Source: Aquincola tertiaricarbonis (GTDB lineage Bacteria; Pseudomonadota; Gammaproteobacteria; Burkholderiales; Burkholderiaceae_C). Taken from it: DNA of 64,000 nt. A program made the position numbers and the translations under genes. Below are positions 22,217 to 30,836 of the stretch, piece after piece. Below the pieces are notes generated by a model. That model was not told the DNA's origin and ran no database searches. It saw nothing but the letters and a program-made list of their open reading frames with translations. How positions within the stretch are numbered: position 1 is the stretch's first letter; the number at the start of each line of letters is the position of its first letter. The stretch is taken from positions 3,720,001 through 3,784,000 of the forward strand of contig NZ_CP097636.1 of NCBI RefSeq assembly GCF_023573145.1. Direction: 5' to 3'.

Positions 22217-23380
22217 ATGCGACCGCTGCCGCTGCTGATCATCCTGATGGTGCTGGACCATGTGGCCTTCAATGGCAGCCGCATCGCCGTCTCGCTCACC
22301 GCCATCTCGCAAGGGGCCTCGCCATTGACGGTGGGGCTGCTGATGGCCTCGTTCGCGCTGCTGCCGGCCCTGCTGGCGGTGCCCGCCGGCCGCTGGATCG
22401 ACGGCGTGGGCGTGCAGCGGCCGATGATGGTGGGCTCGGTGGGCGTGGGCCTGGGCACCCTGCTGCCCTTTCTGCTGCCGCAGCTGCCGGCACTGGCCGT
22501 GGCCAGTGTGCTCATCGGCGTTTCGTTCATGCTCATCAACGTGGCGGCCTACCATGCGGTGGGCGAGCTCAGCAGCGCCGAAGACCGCACCGCCAACTTC
22601 AGCTATGTGGCGCTGGGCTTTTCCACGTCCAGCTTCATCGCACCGCTGCTCACCGGCGTGTCCATCGACCAGCTGGGCCACCGCAGCAGCTTCCTGGTGC
22701 TGGCGCTGTTCACCGTGATGCCGGCCGCCGTGCTGGCACTGGTGGGCCTGCCCGACACCCGCCGCAAGCTGGTGGCCATGCCCGAAGGCGGCGCCGCGGC
22801 CAAGCCGCGCATGTTCGACCTGCTGCGCAGCCCGCAGATGCGTCACCTCTTCATCGCCATCGCGGTGCTGACGGTGGCCTGGGACATCTACACCTTTGCC
22901 ATGCCGCTGTACGGCACGCAGATCGGCCTCAGCGCCTCGCAGATCGGCATCGTGATGGGCAGCTTCGCGGCGGCCAGCTTCATGGTGCGGCTGGCCATGC
23001 CTTTCGTGGCGGCGCGGGTGGCGCCGTGGCAGCTGATCACCGTGTCGATGCTGCTGGCAGCGGCCAGCTATGCAGCCATTCCGTTCAGCCATGGCGTGGG
23101 CACCCTGATGGCCATCATGTTCGTGCTGGGCGCCAGCCTGGGCGCGCCGCATCCGATGGTGCTGACACTGCTGCACCACTCCGCACCGGAGGGCCGCGCC
23201 GGCGAAGCGGTGGGCCTGCGCACCATGTTCATCAACACCAGCCAGACGGCCATGCCGCTGGTCTTCGGCGTGCTGGGCGCAGCGCTGGGCCTGGCCCCGC
23301 TGTTCCTGGCGATGACGGCCGCGCTGCTGGGTGGCGGCGCGATGGCGCGCCGCGTGGCCCGCAGCGAATCGGGCCGCTGA
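22217..23380 (+). CDS. MFS transporter
   Basis: This 387-residue membrane protein has about twelve hydrophobic segments in two halves separated by a basic loop (LPDTRRKLVAMPEGGAAAKPR), the layout of major facilitator superfamily carriers. A motif-A-like stretch (PAGRWIDGVGVQRPMM) follows the second helix. The gene lies 58 bases after the Bug receptor and could be co-transcribed. No specificity can be inferred. Confidence 0.87.
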   Translation: MRPLPLLIILMVLDHVAFNGSRIAVSLTAISQGASPLTVGLLMASFALLPALLAVPAGRWIDGVGVQRPMMVGSVGVGLGTLLPFLLPQLPALAVASVLIGVSFMLINVAAYHAVGELSSAEDRTANFSYVALGFSTSSFIAPLLTGVSIDQLGHRSSFLVLALFTVMPAAVLALVGLPDTRRKLVAMPEGGAAAKPRMFDLLRSPQMRHLFIAIAVLTVAWDIYTFAMPLYGTQIGLSASQIGIVMGSFAAASFMVRLAMPFVAARVAPWQLITVSMLLAAASYAAIPFSHGVGTLMAIMFVLGASLGAPHPMVLTLLHHSAPEGRAGEAVGLRTMFINTSQTAMPLVFGVLGAALGLAPLFLAMTAALLGGGAMARRVARSESGR

Positions 23381-23586
23381 ACGCCTGCGCCGGCCATCCG
23401 GCGCCCCTCGGAACGATCCACGACAGGGTGAGCCCGCACACCGGATAAATCGCGGCATTCGCGTTTGCCCGCAGAGGGTTGATGCGGGGACCGGCACCGC
23501 CCTCTTCGCACCAGAATCCGCGGCGCTGTACCCCACAGTGCCGAATGAAATCCGCCGCGAATGGCCGATCGGACCTGTTCTGCACC

Positions 23587-24066
23587 ATGATGGATCTTTC
23601 CGCCAGCAGATCGCTCGACAAGATCGACACCAACATCCTGCGGGCGCTGCAGGCGGATGGCCGCATGTCCAACCTGCGGCTGGCCGAGGTGGTGCAGCTG
23701 TCGCCCACCGCCGTGCTCGAGCGTGTCAAACGGCTGACGCGCGACGGCTTCATCCTCGGCTACGAGGCACGCCTGAATCCGCAGTTGCTGGGCGCAGGCC
23801 TGCTGATCTTCGTGGAGGTGCTGCTCGACCGCACCGCGCCGCGGCAGCTCGAAGCCTTCAAGGCCGAGGTGATGGCGCGGCCCGAGATCCTGGAATGCCA
23901 CCTCGTGGCCGGCGCCTTCGACTACCTGCTCAAGACCCGGGTGGCCGACATGGCCGCCTACCGCGACCTGATCAGCTCCGGCATCTGGACGCTGCCCGGC
24001 GTGCGGGAGACGCGCACCTACGCGGTGATCGAAGAAGTCAAGAGCACGACCTTGCTGCCTGTCTAG
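23587..24066 (+). CDS. Lrp/AsnC-family transcriptional regulator
   Basis: This 159-residue regulator has the Lrp helix-turn-helix (LDKIDTNILRALQADGRMSN, then LRLAEVVQLSPTAVLERVKRL) and a C-terminal RAM domain with GAFDYLLKTRVADMAAYRDL and TYAVIEEVKSTTLLPV. It lies 8 bases before livG and on the same strand, so it most likely senses an amino acid and controls the branched-chain amino acid transporter behind it. Two ATG codons stand in a row (23587 and 23590); either could be used. Confidence 0.9.
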   Translation: MMDLSASRSLDKIDTNILRALQADGRMSNLRLAEVVQLSPTAVLERVKRLTRDGFILGYEARLNPQLLGAGLLIFVEVLLDRTAPRQLEAFKAEVMARPEILECHLVAGAFDYLLKTRVADMAAYRDLISSGIWTLPGVRETRTYAVIEEVKSTTLLPV

Positions 24067-24074
24067 ACAACTCC

Positions 24075-24845
24075 ATGAGCGACTACATCTTAGAAACGCG
24101 CGACCTGACCAAGGAGTTCAAGGGCTTCACCGCGGTGGACCGCGTGAACCTGCAGGTGCGGCGCGGCCACATCCATGCGCTCATCGGCCCCAACGGCGCG
24201 GGCAAGACCACCTGCTTCAACCTGCTGACCAAGTTCCTCGTGCCCACGCGCGGCACCATCTTGCTCAACGGCACCGACATCACCGGCGAGAAGCCCGCGC
24301 AGATCGCGCGCCGCGGGGTGATCCGCTCGTTCCAGATCTCGGCCGTGTTTCCCCACCTCACGGTGCTGGAGAACGTGCGCATCGGGCTGCAGCGCTTCAC
24401 CGGCACCTCGTTTCACTTCTGGAAGGGCCTGACCGCGCTGCGCCAACTGGACGCCAAGGTGCTGGCGCTGCTTGACCTGGTGGACCTGCGCGACATGGCG
24501 CAGGCCAAGGCCGCCGACCTGCCCTATGGCCGCAAGCGCGCGCTGGAGATCGCCACCACCATGGCCATGGAGCCTGAACTGATGCTGCTGGACGAACCCA
24601 CCCAGGGCATGGGCCACGAAGACGTGGACCGCGTGACCCAGCTGATCAAGCGCGTGGCCGAAGGCCGCACGGTGCTGATGGTGGAGCACAACATGCGCGT
24701 GGTCTCGACCATCGCCGACCGCCTGACGGTACTGGCCCGCGGCGCCGTGCTGGCCGAGGGCAACTATGCCGAGGTCTCGCGCCATCCCGCGGTGCTGGAG
24801 GCCTACATGGGCAGCGAAGCCACCGAGCTCCAGGGAGCTCATTGA
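24075..24845 (+). CDS. livG: Branched-chain amino acid ABC transporter ATPase LivG
   Basis: This 256-residue ATPase has Walker A GPNGAGKTT (about residue 38), Q-loop SFQISAVFPHLTVLENVRI and Walker B LMLLDEPTQGM. The signature loop reads LPYGRKRALEIA instead of the more common LSYGxQRxLEIA. It powers uptake with LivF, LivH and LivM. Its stop overlaps the livF start by one base (TGATG). Confidence 0.92.
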   Translation: MSDYILETRDLTKEFKGFTAVDRVNLQVRRGHIHALIGPNGAGKTTCFNLLTKFLVPTRGTILLNGTDITGEKPAQIARRGVIRSFQISAVFPHLTVLENVRIGLQRFTGTSFHFWKGLTALRQLDAKVLALLDLVDLRDMAQAKAADLPYGRKRALEIATTMAMEPELMLLDEPTQGMGHEDVDRVTQLIKRVAEGRTVLMVEHNMRVVSTIADRLTVLARGAVLAEGNYAEVSRHPAVLEAYMGSEATELQGAH

Positions 24846-25558
24846 TGTCCATACCCGCCCTTGAGATCAAGGACCTGCAGGCCTGGTACGGCGAGAGCCA
24901 CATCCTGCATGGCATCAGCCTGACGGTGCACAGCGGCCAGGTGGTGACGCTGCTGGGCCGCAACGGTGCCGGGCGCACCACCACGCTGCGGGCCATCATG
25001 GGCCTGACCGGTGACCGCAAGGGTTCGATCAAGGTGCACGGCACCGAGACCATCGGCCTACCCACGCACCGCATCGCCCACCTGGGCATCGGCTACTGCC
25101 CGGAAGAGCGCGGCATCTTCGCGGCGCTGACCACCGAAGAGAACCTGCGCCTGCCGCCCAGGCTGACGGCCGGCCGCGGCAAGGCCATGACCGAGGCCGA
25201 GCTGTATGCGATGTTCCCCAACCTGCAGGAGCGCCGCAACAGCCCCGGCACGCGCCTGTCGGGCGGCGAGCAGCAGATGCTGGCGGTGGCCCGCATCCTG
25301 CGCACCGGCGCCGACATCCTGCTGCTGGACGAGATCTCCGAAGGCCTGGCGCCGGTGATCGTGCAGGCCCTGGCCCGCATGATCACCACGCTCAAGGCCC
25401 AGGGCTTCACCATCGTGATGGTGGAGCAGAACTTCCGCTTCGCCGCACCGCTGGCCGACCACTTCCACGTGATCGAGCACGGCCAGGTCGTCGAGTCCTT
25501 CCCCGCATCGCAACTGGCCGAGAAACAGGCCGTGCTCGACGAGCTGTTGAGCGTGTGA
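24845..25558 (+). CDS. livF: Branched-chain amino acid ABC transporter ATPase LivF, Walker A Lys replaced by Arg
   Basis: This 237-residue ATPase belongs to the LivF family (LSGGEQQMLAVARILRTGA signature, LLLDEISEGLAPVIV Walker B, EQNFRFA). The Walker A motif is GRNGAGRTT: the invariant catalytic lysine is arginine, encoded by CGC at 24974-24976. The partner LivG keeps the lysine. Either one ATP site of the heterodimer is weakened or this lineage tolerates Arg. The ATG at 24845 is preferred over a TTG one codon earlier. Confidence 0.9.
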   Translation: MSIPALEIKDLQAWYGESHILHGISLTVHSGQVVTLLGRNGAGRTTTLRAIMGLTGDRKGSIKVHGTETIGLPTHRIAHLGIGYCPEERGIFAALTTEENLRLPPRLTAGRGKAMTEAELYAMFPNLQERRNSPGTRLSGGEQQMLAVARILRTGADILLLDEISEGLAPVIVQALARMITTLKAQGFTIVMVEQNFRFAAPLADHFHVIEHGQVVESFPASQLAEKQAVLDELLSV

Positions 25559-25604
25559 TCGCCTTGTTCCCCACCCCCATCCCCTGCCACTCCTGGAGAC
25601 GAGC

Positions 25605-26816
25605 ATGACTTTCGACTTCCGACGCATCGCGATCGCCGCCGCTGCCGCCTGCGGCCTGTCCGGCGCCGCCCACGCGCAGATCTCCGGCGACGTGATCAAG
25701 ATCGGCATCATCACCGACATGTCCAGCGTGTATGCCGACATCGACGGCGCCGGTGGCGTGGAGGCCATCAAGATGGCGGTGGCCGACTTGAAGGGCACCG
25801 TGGCCGGCAAGAAGGTGGAGGTGCTGTACGCCGACCACCAGAACAAGGCCGACGTGGCCGCCAGCAAGGCCCGCGAGTGGATCGACACCCAGGGCCTGGA
25901 CATGCTGATCGGCGGCAGCAACTCGTCCACCAACCTGGCGATGGCCAAGATCGCGGCCGAGAAGAAGAAGCCCTTCATCTCGATCGGCGCGGCCACCGCC
26001 CGCCTGACCAACGAAGACTGCACGCCCTACACCGTGCACTACGCCTACGACACCGTGGCGCTGGCCAACGGCACCGGCAATGCGGTGGTGAAGGCGGGCG
26101 GCAAGAGCTGGTTCTTCCTGACGGCCGACTATGCCTTCGGCCACTCGCTGCAGGCCGACACCACCGCGGTGGTGACCAAGGCCGGCGGCAGCGTGGTGGG
26201 CAGCGTGCGTGCGCCGCTGGGCGCCAGCGACTTCAGCTCCTTCCTGCTGCAGGCGCAAAGCAGCAAGGCGCAGATCCTGGGCCTGGCCAATGCCGGTGGC
26301 GACACCGTCAACTCGATCAAGGCGGCCAACGAGTTCGGCATCACCAAGACGATGAAGCTGGCCGGCCTGCTGATGTTCATCAACGACGTGCACTCGCTGG
26401 GCCTGAAGGCCACCGAAGGCATGTACCTGACCGACGGCTGGTACTGGAACCAGAACGCCGAATCGCGCGCCTGGGCCAAGCGCTTCTTCGAGAAGATGAA
26501 GCGCATGCCGTCGATGCTGCAGGCGGCCGACTACTCGGCCACGATGCACTACCTGAAGGCCGTGGAAGCCACCAAGACCGACGACGCCGACAAGGTGCTG
26601 GCGCAGATGAAGGCGACCAAGATCAACGACTTCTACGCCAAGAACGGCGAGATCGGCCCCGACGGCCGCATGCGCTACGACATGTACCTGATGCAGGTGA
26701 AGTCGCCGAAGGACTCGACCGAGCCCTGGGACTACTACAACGTGGTGCAGAAGATCCCCGCCGCCGAGGCGTATACCAAGCTGGCCGACAGCAAGTGCCC
26801 GCTGGTCAAGAAATGA
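25605..26816 (+). CDS. Branched-chain amino acid-type ABC substrate-binding protein
   Basis: This 403-residue periplasmic receptor has a signal peptide (IAIAAAAACGLSGAAHAQ) and a type I periplasmic binding fold of the LivK/Leu-Ile-Val family (KIGIITDMSSVYADIDGAGG, IGGSNSSTNLAMAKIAAEKKKPF, WFFLTADYAFGHSL). A GGAGACGAG ribosome site precedes the ATG. It lies between the ATPase and permease genes of the transporter. The natural ligand may be an amino acid, amide or aromatic acid. Confidence 0.92.
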   Translation: MTFDFRRIAIAAAAACGLSGAAHAQISGDVIKIGIITDMSSVYADIDGAGGVEAIKMAVADLKGTVAGKKVEVLYADHQNKADVAASKAREWIDTQGLDMLIGGSNSSTNLAMAKIAAEKKKPFISIGAATARLTNEDCTPYTVHYAYDTVALANGTGNAVVKAGGKSWFFLTADYAFGHSLQADTTAVVTKAGGSVVGSVRAPLGASDFSSFLLQAQSSKAQILGLANAGGDTVNSIKAANEFGITKTMKLAGLLMFINDVHSLGLKATEGMYLTDGWYWNQNAESRAWAKRFFEKMKRMPSMLQAADYSATMHYLKAVEATKTDDADKVLAQMKATKINDFYAKNGEIGPDGRMRYDMYLMQVKSPKDSTEPWDYYNVVQKIPAAEAYTKLADSKCPLVKK

Positions 26817-26823
26817 ATGTTGA

Positions 26824-26920
26824 CCCCCAAGACGCCTGCGGCGTCGCCCCCCCGAGGGGGAGCCGGCCGCCTTGGGGCGGCCCGGCGGCGGCCGGGTTGT
26901 CCCCCAAGACGCCTGCGGCG
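26824..26920. repeat. Intergenic palindromic repeat with 20-bp direct copies
   Basis: The 127-base gap between the receptor gene and livH contains two identical 20-base copies starting CCCCCAAGACGCC (26824-26843 and 26901-26920). Between them are C/G-rich inverted segments such as CCCCCGAGGGGG and GGCCGCC-TTGG-GGCGGCC. This is the look of a REP/BIME-type element and may form a strong stem that tunes receptor versus permease expression. Confidence 0.65.
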
Positions 26921-26943
26921 GAGGCTGGTAGCTAGGACCCTCC

Positions 26944-27831
26944 ATGTCGAACCTGTTTGATATTCCGCTGCCGGCGCTGCTCGGCCAGCTGCTGCTCGGC
27001 CTGGTGAACGGCTCGTTCTACGCGATGCTGTCGCTGGGCCTGGCGGTCATCTTCGGCATGCTCAACATCATCAACTTCGCCCACGGGGCGCTGTACATGA
27101 TGGGGGCCTTCATCGCGTGGATGGGCCTGGAGTACCTGGGCCTGAACTACTGGATGATGCTGCTGGCCGCGCCCCTGATCGTGGGCGTGCTGGGCATCCT
27201 GATCGAGCGGCTGCTGCTGCAGTGGCTGTACAAGCTGGACCACCTGTACGGCCTCTTGCTCACCTTCGGCATCACGCTGGTCACCGAGGGGCTGTTCCGC
27301 TCGTTCTACGGCGTCTCGGGCAATCCGTATCCGGTGCCCGATGCACTGCAGGGCGCCACCAACCTCGGCTTCATGGTGCTGCCCAACTACCGGGCCTGGG
27401 TGGTGGTGGCGTCCGTCGTCGTGTGCCTGGCGGTGTGGGCACTGATCGAGAAGACCTCCATCGGCGCCACGCTGCGCGCCGGCACCGAGAACCCCAAGCT
27501 GGTCCAGGCCTTCGGCATCAACGTGCCGCGAATGATCACGCTCACCTACGCCGGCGGCGTGGCGCTGGCCGCCTTTGCCGGCGTGCTGGCTGCGCCCATC
27601 CTGCAGGTCAATGCGCTGATGGGCAGCAACCTCATCATCGTGGTGTTCGCGGTCGTGGTGATCGGCGGCATGGGCTCCATCCTCGGCTCCATCCTCACCG
27701 GGCTGGGGCTGGGCGTGATCGAGGGCCTGACCAAGGTGTTCTACCCCGAGGCCTCGTCCACCGTGGTGTTCCTCATCATGGCCGTGGTGCTGCTCATCCG
27801 CCCGGCGGGCCTGTTCGGCAAGGAAAAATGA
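26944..27831 (+). CDS. livH: Branched-chain amino acid ABC transporter permease LivH
   Basis: This 295-residue permease has about eight hydrophobic segments and LivH signatures (GLVNGSFYAMLSLGLAVIFGM, NIINFAHGALYM, GTENPKLVQAFGINV and the cytoplasmic VIGGMGSILGS loop). It is followed after one base by livM. Confidence 0.93.
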   Translation: MSNLFDIPLPALLGQLLLGLVNGSFYAMLSLGLAVIFGMLNIINFAHGALYMMGAFIAWMGLEYLGLNYWMMLLAAPLIVGVLGILIERLLLQWLYKLDHLYGLLLTFGITLVTEGLFRSFYGVSGNPYPVPDALQGATNLGFMVLPNYRAWVVVASVVVCLAVWALIEKTSIGATLRAGTENPKLVQAFGINVPRMITLTYAGGVALAAFAGVLAAPILQVNALMGSNLIIVVFAVVVIGGMGSILGSILTGLGLGVIEGLTKVFYPEASSTVVFLIMAVVLLIRPAGLFGKEK

Positions 27832-27832
27832 C

Positions 27833-28822
27833 GTGAGCACAGCCCCTGTGAAATCTCCGCGCTCGCCGCTCCTGGGCTATGCGCTGCTGTTCGCGGCGGT
27901 GGCGGCGCTGCCGCTGCTGGGCGCGTACCCCATCTTCGTGATGAAGGTGATGTGCTATGCCCTTTTCGCCTGCGCCTTCAACCTGCTGATCGGCTTCACC
28001 GGGCTGCTGAGCTTCGGGCATGCCGCCTTCCTGGGCGCGGCGGCCTACGGCGCCGGCCATGCGCTCAAGGTGTGGGGTCTGCCCACACTGGCGGGCCTGG
28101 GCTTCGGCATGCTGATGGCGGCCCTGGCCGGGCTGGTGTTCGGCTGGCTGGCCATCCGGCGCAGCGGCATCTACTTCTCGATGATCACGCTGGCGCTGTC
28201 GCAGATGCTGTTCTTCTTCTTCCTGCAGGCGCCCTTCACCGGCGGGGAAGACGGCCTGCAGTCGGTGCCGCGCGGCACGCTGCTGGGCCTGGACCTGGGC
28301 AACGACCTCACGCTGTACTACCTGGTGCTGGCCATCTTCCTGTTCGGCTTCTGGCTGATCTACCGCACGGTGCATTCGCCCTTCGGCCAGGTGCTCACCT
28401 CCATCCGCGAGAACGAGGCACGCGCCACCTCGCTGGGCTACGACGTGGACCGCTTCAAGCTGGTGGCCTTCGTGCTGTCCGCCGCGCTGGCGGGCCTGGC
28501 CGGGGCCACCAAGACGCTGGTGCTGGGCTTTGCCACGCTGACCGACGCGGTGTGGACCACCTCGGGCGCGGTGATCCTGATGACGCTGGTGGGCGGCATG
28601 GGCACCCTGCTGGGGCCCATCGTCGGCGCGCTGGTCATCATCGCGCTGGAAAACAAGATCGGCGACCTGGGCAAGGCCCTGGCCGACCTGACGGGCGTGG
28701 CCTGGTTCAACGGCCTGGGCGAAGCAGTGAGCCTGGTCACTGGCCTCATCTTCATCATCTGCGTGCTGGCCTTCCGCCGCGGCGTGGTCGGCGAGATCCA
28801 GCACCGCTGGGGGAAGCGCTAG
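27833..28822 (+). CDS. livM: Branched-chain amino acid ABC transporter permease LivM
   Basis: This 329-residue permease has about nine membrane segments and LivM features (NLLIGFTGLLSFGHAAFLGAAAYG, TSIRENEARATSLGYDVDRFKL, GGMGTLLGPIVGA). The start is GTG at 27833, one base after the livH stop. Its TAG stop shares a CTAG palindrome (28819-28822) with the stop of the convergent DUF2254 gene. Confidence 0.93.
   Translation: MSTAPVKSPRSPLLGYALLFAAVAALPLLGAYPIFVMKVMCYALFACAFNLLIGFTGLLSFGHAAFLGAAAYGAGHALKVWGLPTLAGLGFGMLMAALAGLVFGWLAIRRSGIYFSMITLALSQMLFFFFLQAPFTGGEDGLQSVPRGTLLGLDLGNDLTLYYLVLAIFLFGFWLIYRTVHSPFGQVLTSIRENEARATSLGYDVDRFKLVAFVLSAALAGLAGATKTLVLGFATLTDAVWTTSGAVILMTLVGGMGTLLGPIVGALVIIALENKIGDLGKALADLTGVAWFNGLGEAVSLVTGLIFIICVLAFRRGVVGEIQHRWGKR
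28819..28822. other. Second shared CTAG stop of convergent genes
   Basis: TAG at 28820-28822 ends livM and TAG at 28821-28819 on the minus strand ends the DUF2254 gene. This is the same arrangement as at 5070-5073. Confidence 0.9.
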
Positions 28823-30060
28823 AAGGCCGCGAGCTGCCTCAGGCGCTGGAGATCGACCTCCGGCAGGCCCGCATGCTGCGCCCGAACGATGGCATAGGCC
28901 GACATCGCCCGTGCCGCCGTCGGGACAGCACCGGTCGTGCCGCACAGCGACCCCAACGCCCGCTGCAAGGTTTCCCCCACCTCCACGGCCGCCGCGCCGT
29001 AACGGGCGATGGGCGCAAAGAGGTCCTCCACCATGCCGGCCTCACGCACGGCGGGTGCCGACACCCGATCGAACTGCACCGGCCCGGCCAGGTCCTGACG
29101 CAGGCGCTGCTGCGACCAGTGGGACAGCACCCTCACGGCCGTGGCCATGACATCGAAGGCGGTGCCGGGATCGTTGACCGCCGGCGACAACGACCGTGCC
29201 GCCACTTCGCCCAGCACCACCAGACCAAAACGCGGGTCATGGTCGAAGGTGCGCGCCGGCCCGATGGAAAACGCGTCGCTGATCTTCTGCCGGGCTGCCT
29301 CGTCCAGCGGCTTGGTACAGCTGGCGATGGCCATGCCCGGGCCGACGAAGTCTCCTGGAAGCACATGCACATGCAGTTCGGCATCCAGCTCCTCGGCACG
29401 GGCCTGCAGCAGGTCGGTCGACACATGCATGACGAAGCCGGAGCCCGGGCACAGGATCTCGTGGCTGCCGCGCTCGCCGTCCTGCTGCGCACGACCGCCC
29501 AGGAAGGGCTTGGCCAGACGCTCGTCCATGGCCTTGCGCGTGGCCGCTTCCAGGCGGCGGATGGTCTCGCCCAGGCGACCCAGCACCGACAGGTAGTCGA
29601 TCCAGCGCAGGAACACGATCACCACGGTGACCAGCACCACGAGCGTGAAGCCGAACAGCACCAGCCGTCCGCCATCGCCATAGATGTGGGCATGCAGGCC
29701 CACGAGCGCGATCACGCTGTAGACGAAGGCGCCGATGAACACCGCCAGGGTGTTCTGGATGGTGGTGTCTTCGATCAGCAGCTGCGCCGCCCGCGGCGTG
29801 GCGCTGTTGGAGACCGCGGAGAACGACGCCACCATGGTGCTGGCCGAGAAGATCGCCACGGTCAGCATGCTGGACGCGAGGATGTTGAGCAGGCTGTCGA
29901 TGGAGTCCGAGCCCAGCTTGAGCGCCACATCGCGGCCGATGTAGGGACCGAGCACGGAGGCCAGGGCGACGGCGGCCACCGCAAAGCAGGCGAACAGCGA
30001 ACAGCGCCACCAGGTCTTGCGGGTGATGCGCTGCAGAAAGAAGATGAGCTTGTCGGACAT
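28819..30060 (-). CDS. DUF2254-type membrane protein
   Basis: This 413-residue protein starts with a basic segment and four membrane helices in the first ~150 residues, then a soluble domain with CPGSGFVMHVSTDLLQARAEE, FSIGPARTFDHDPRFGLVVLGEVAARSLSPAVNDPGTA and CGTTGAVPT. This organisation matches the DUF2254 family of predicted membrane proteins, whose function is unknown. It converges on livM with shared stop codons and lies 29 bases downstream of the yggS stop on the same strand. Confidence 0.82.
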   Translation of the reverse strand: MSDKLIFFLQRITRKTWWRCSLFACFAVAAVALASVLGPYIGRDVALKLGSDSIDSLLNILASSMLTVAIFSASTMVASFSAVSNSATPRAAQLLIEDTTIQNTLAVFIGAFVYSVIALVGLHAHIYGDGGRLVLFGFTLVVLVTVVIVFLRWIDYLSVLGRLGETIRRLEAATRKAMDERLAKPFLGGRAQQDGERGSHEILCPGSGFVMHVSTDLLQARAEELDAELHVHVLPGDFVGPGMAIASCTKPLDEAARQKISDAFSIGPARTFDHDPRFGLVVLGEVAARSLSPAVNDPGTAFDVMATAVRVLSHWSQQRLRQDLAGPVQFDRVSAPAVREAGMVEDLFAPIARYGAAAVEVGETLQRALGSLCGTTGAVPTAARAMSAYAIVRAQHAGLPEVDLQRLRQLAAF

Positions 30061-30089
30061 CGGCGAACGGTCTCGTTTCGCCCCGCCTG

Positions 30090-30788
30090 CTAGCGGCTGC
30101 CGAAGATCGCGGTGCCCACGCGCACGATGGTCGCGCCTTCGGCGATCGCGGCCTCCAGGTCGGCGCTCATGCCCATCGACAGCGTGTCGAGCTGCGCTGC
30201 CTGCGCGCCCAGCTCGGTGCGCAGGCGCGCCAGCAGCTCGCGCAGCGCCCGGTGCGGCGCCCGCTGGGCGGCTTCGTCGGCCGCGGGCTCGGGGATGGCC
30301 ATCAACCCGCGCAGCACCAGCCGCGGCAAGGCCGCCACCTGGCGTGCCACTTCCAGCACTTCGGCGGGCTGCAGGCCGCTCTTGCTGGCCTCGCCGCTGA
30401 TGTTGACCTGCAGGCACACCTGCAGCGGCGGCAGCTGCGGCGGCCGCTGGTCCGACAGGCGCTGCGCGATCTTCAGCCGGTCGACCGAGTGCACCCAATC
30501 GAAGTTTTCTGCCACCGGCCGGCTTTTGTTGCTCTGAATCGGGCCGATAAGGTGCCATTGAAGCTGCGTGCGCAGCGCGGCCAGCGCCTCGATCTTGGCC
30601 AGGGCTTCCTGGATGTAGTTCTCGCCGAAGGCGCGCTGGCCGGCGTCGTACGCCTGCTGCACCGCATCGGCGCCGAAGGTCTTGCTGACGGCCAGCAGCT
30701 GCACGCTGCCCGCCGGGCGTTGTGCGGTCTGGCATGCGGCGGCGATGCGCGCGCGAGTTTGTTCCAACCGGGTCGGGATGCTCACCAT
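30090..30788 (-). CDS. yggS: PLP-binding homeostasis protein YggS/PLPBP
   Basis: This 232-residue single-domain PLP-binding protein keeps free pyridoxal phosphate and amino acid pools in balance. The PLP lysine is in LLAVSKTFGADA (about residue 37); GENYIQEALAKI, WHLIGPIQSNKSR, QVNISGEASKSG and LSMGMSADLEAAIAEGATIVRVGTAIFG are all family-typical. A GGAGCTGATT ribosome site precedes the ATG at 30788. It is divergent from pilT across 48 bases, an arrangement widely conserved in proteobacteria. Confidence 0.95.
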   Translation of the reverse strand: MVSIPTRLEQTRARIAAACQTAQRPAGSVQLLAVSKTFGADAVQQAYDAGQRAFGENYIQEALAKIEALAALRTQLQWHLIGPIQSNKSRPVAENFDWVHSVDRLKIAQRLSDQRPPQLPPLQVCLQVNISGEASKSGLQPAEVLEVARQVAALPRLVLRGLMAIPEPAADEAAQRAPHRALRELLARLRTELGAQAAQLDTLSMGMSADLEAAIAEGATIVRVGTAIFGSR

Positions 30789-30836
30789 AATCAGCTCCGA
30801 GCCTAACCCAGCCGCCCACCCGGGCGGCCCGTTTCG

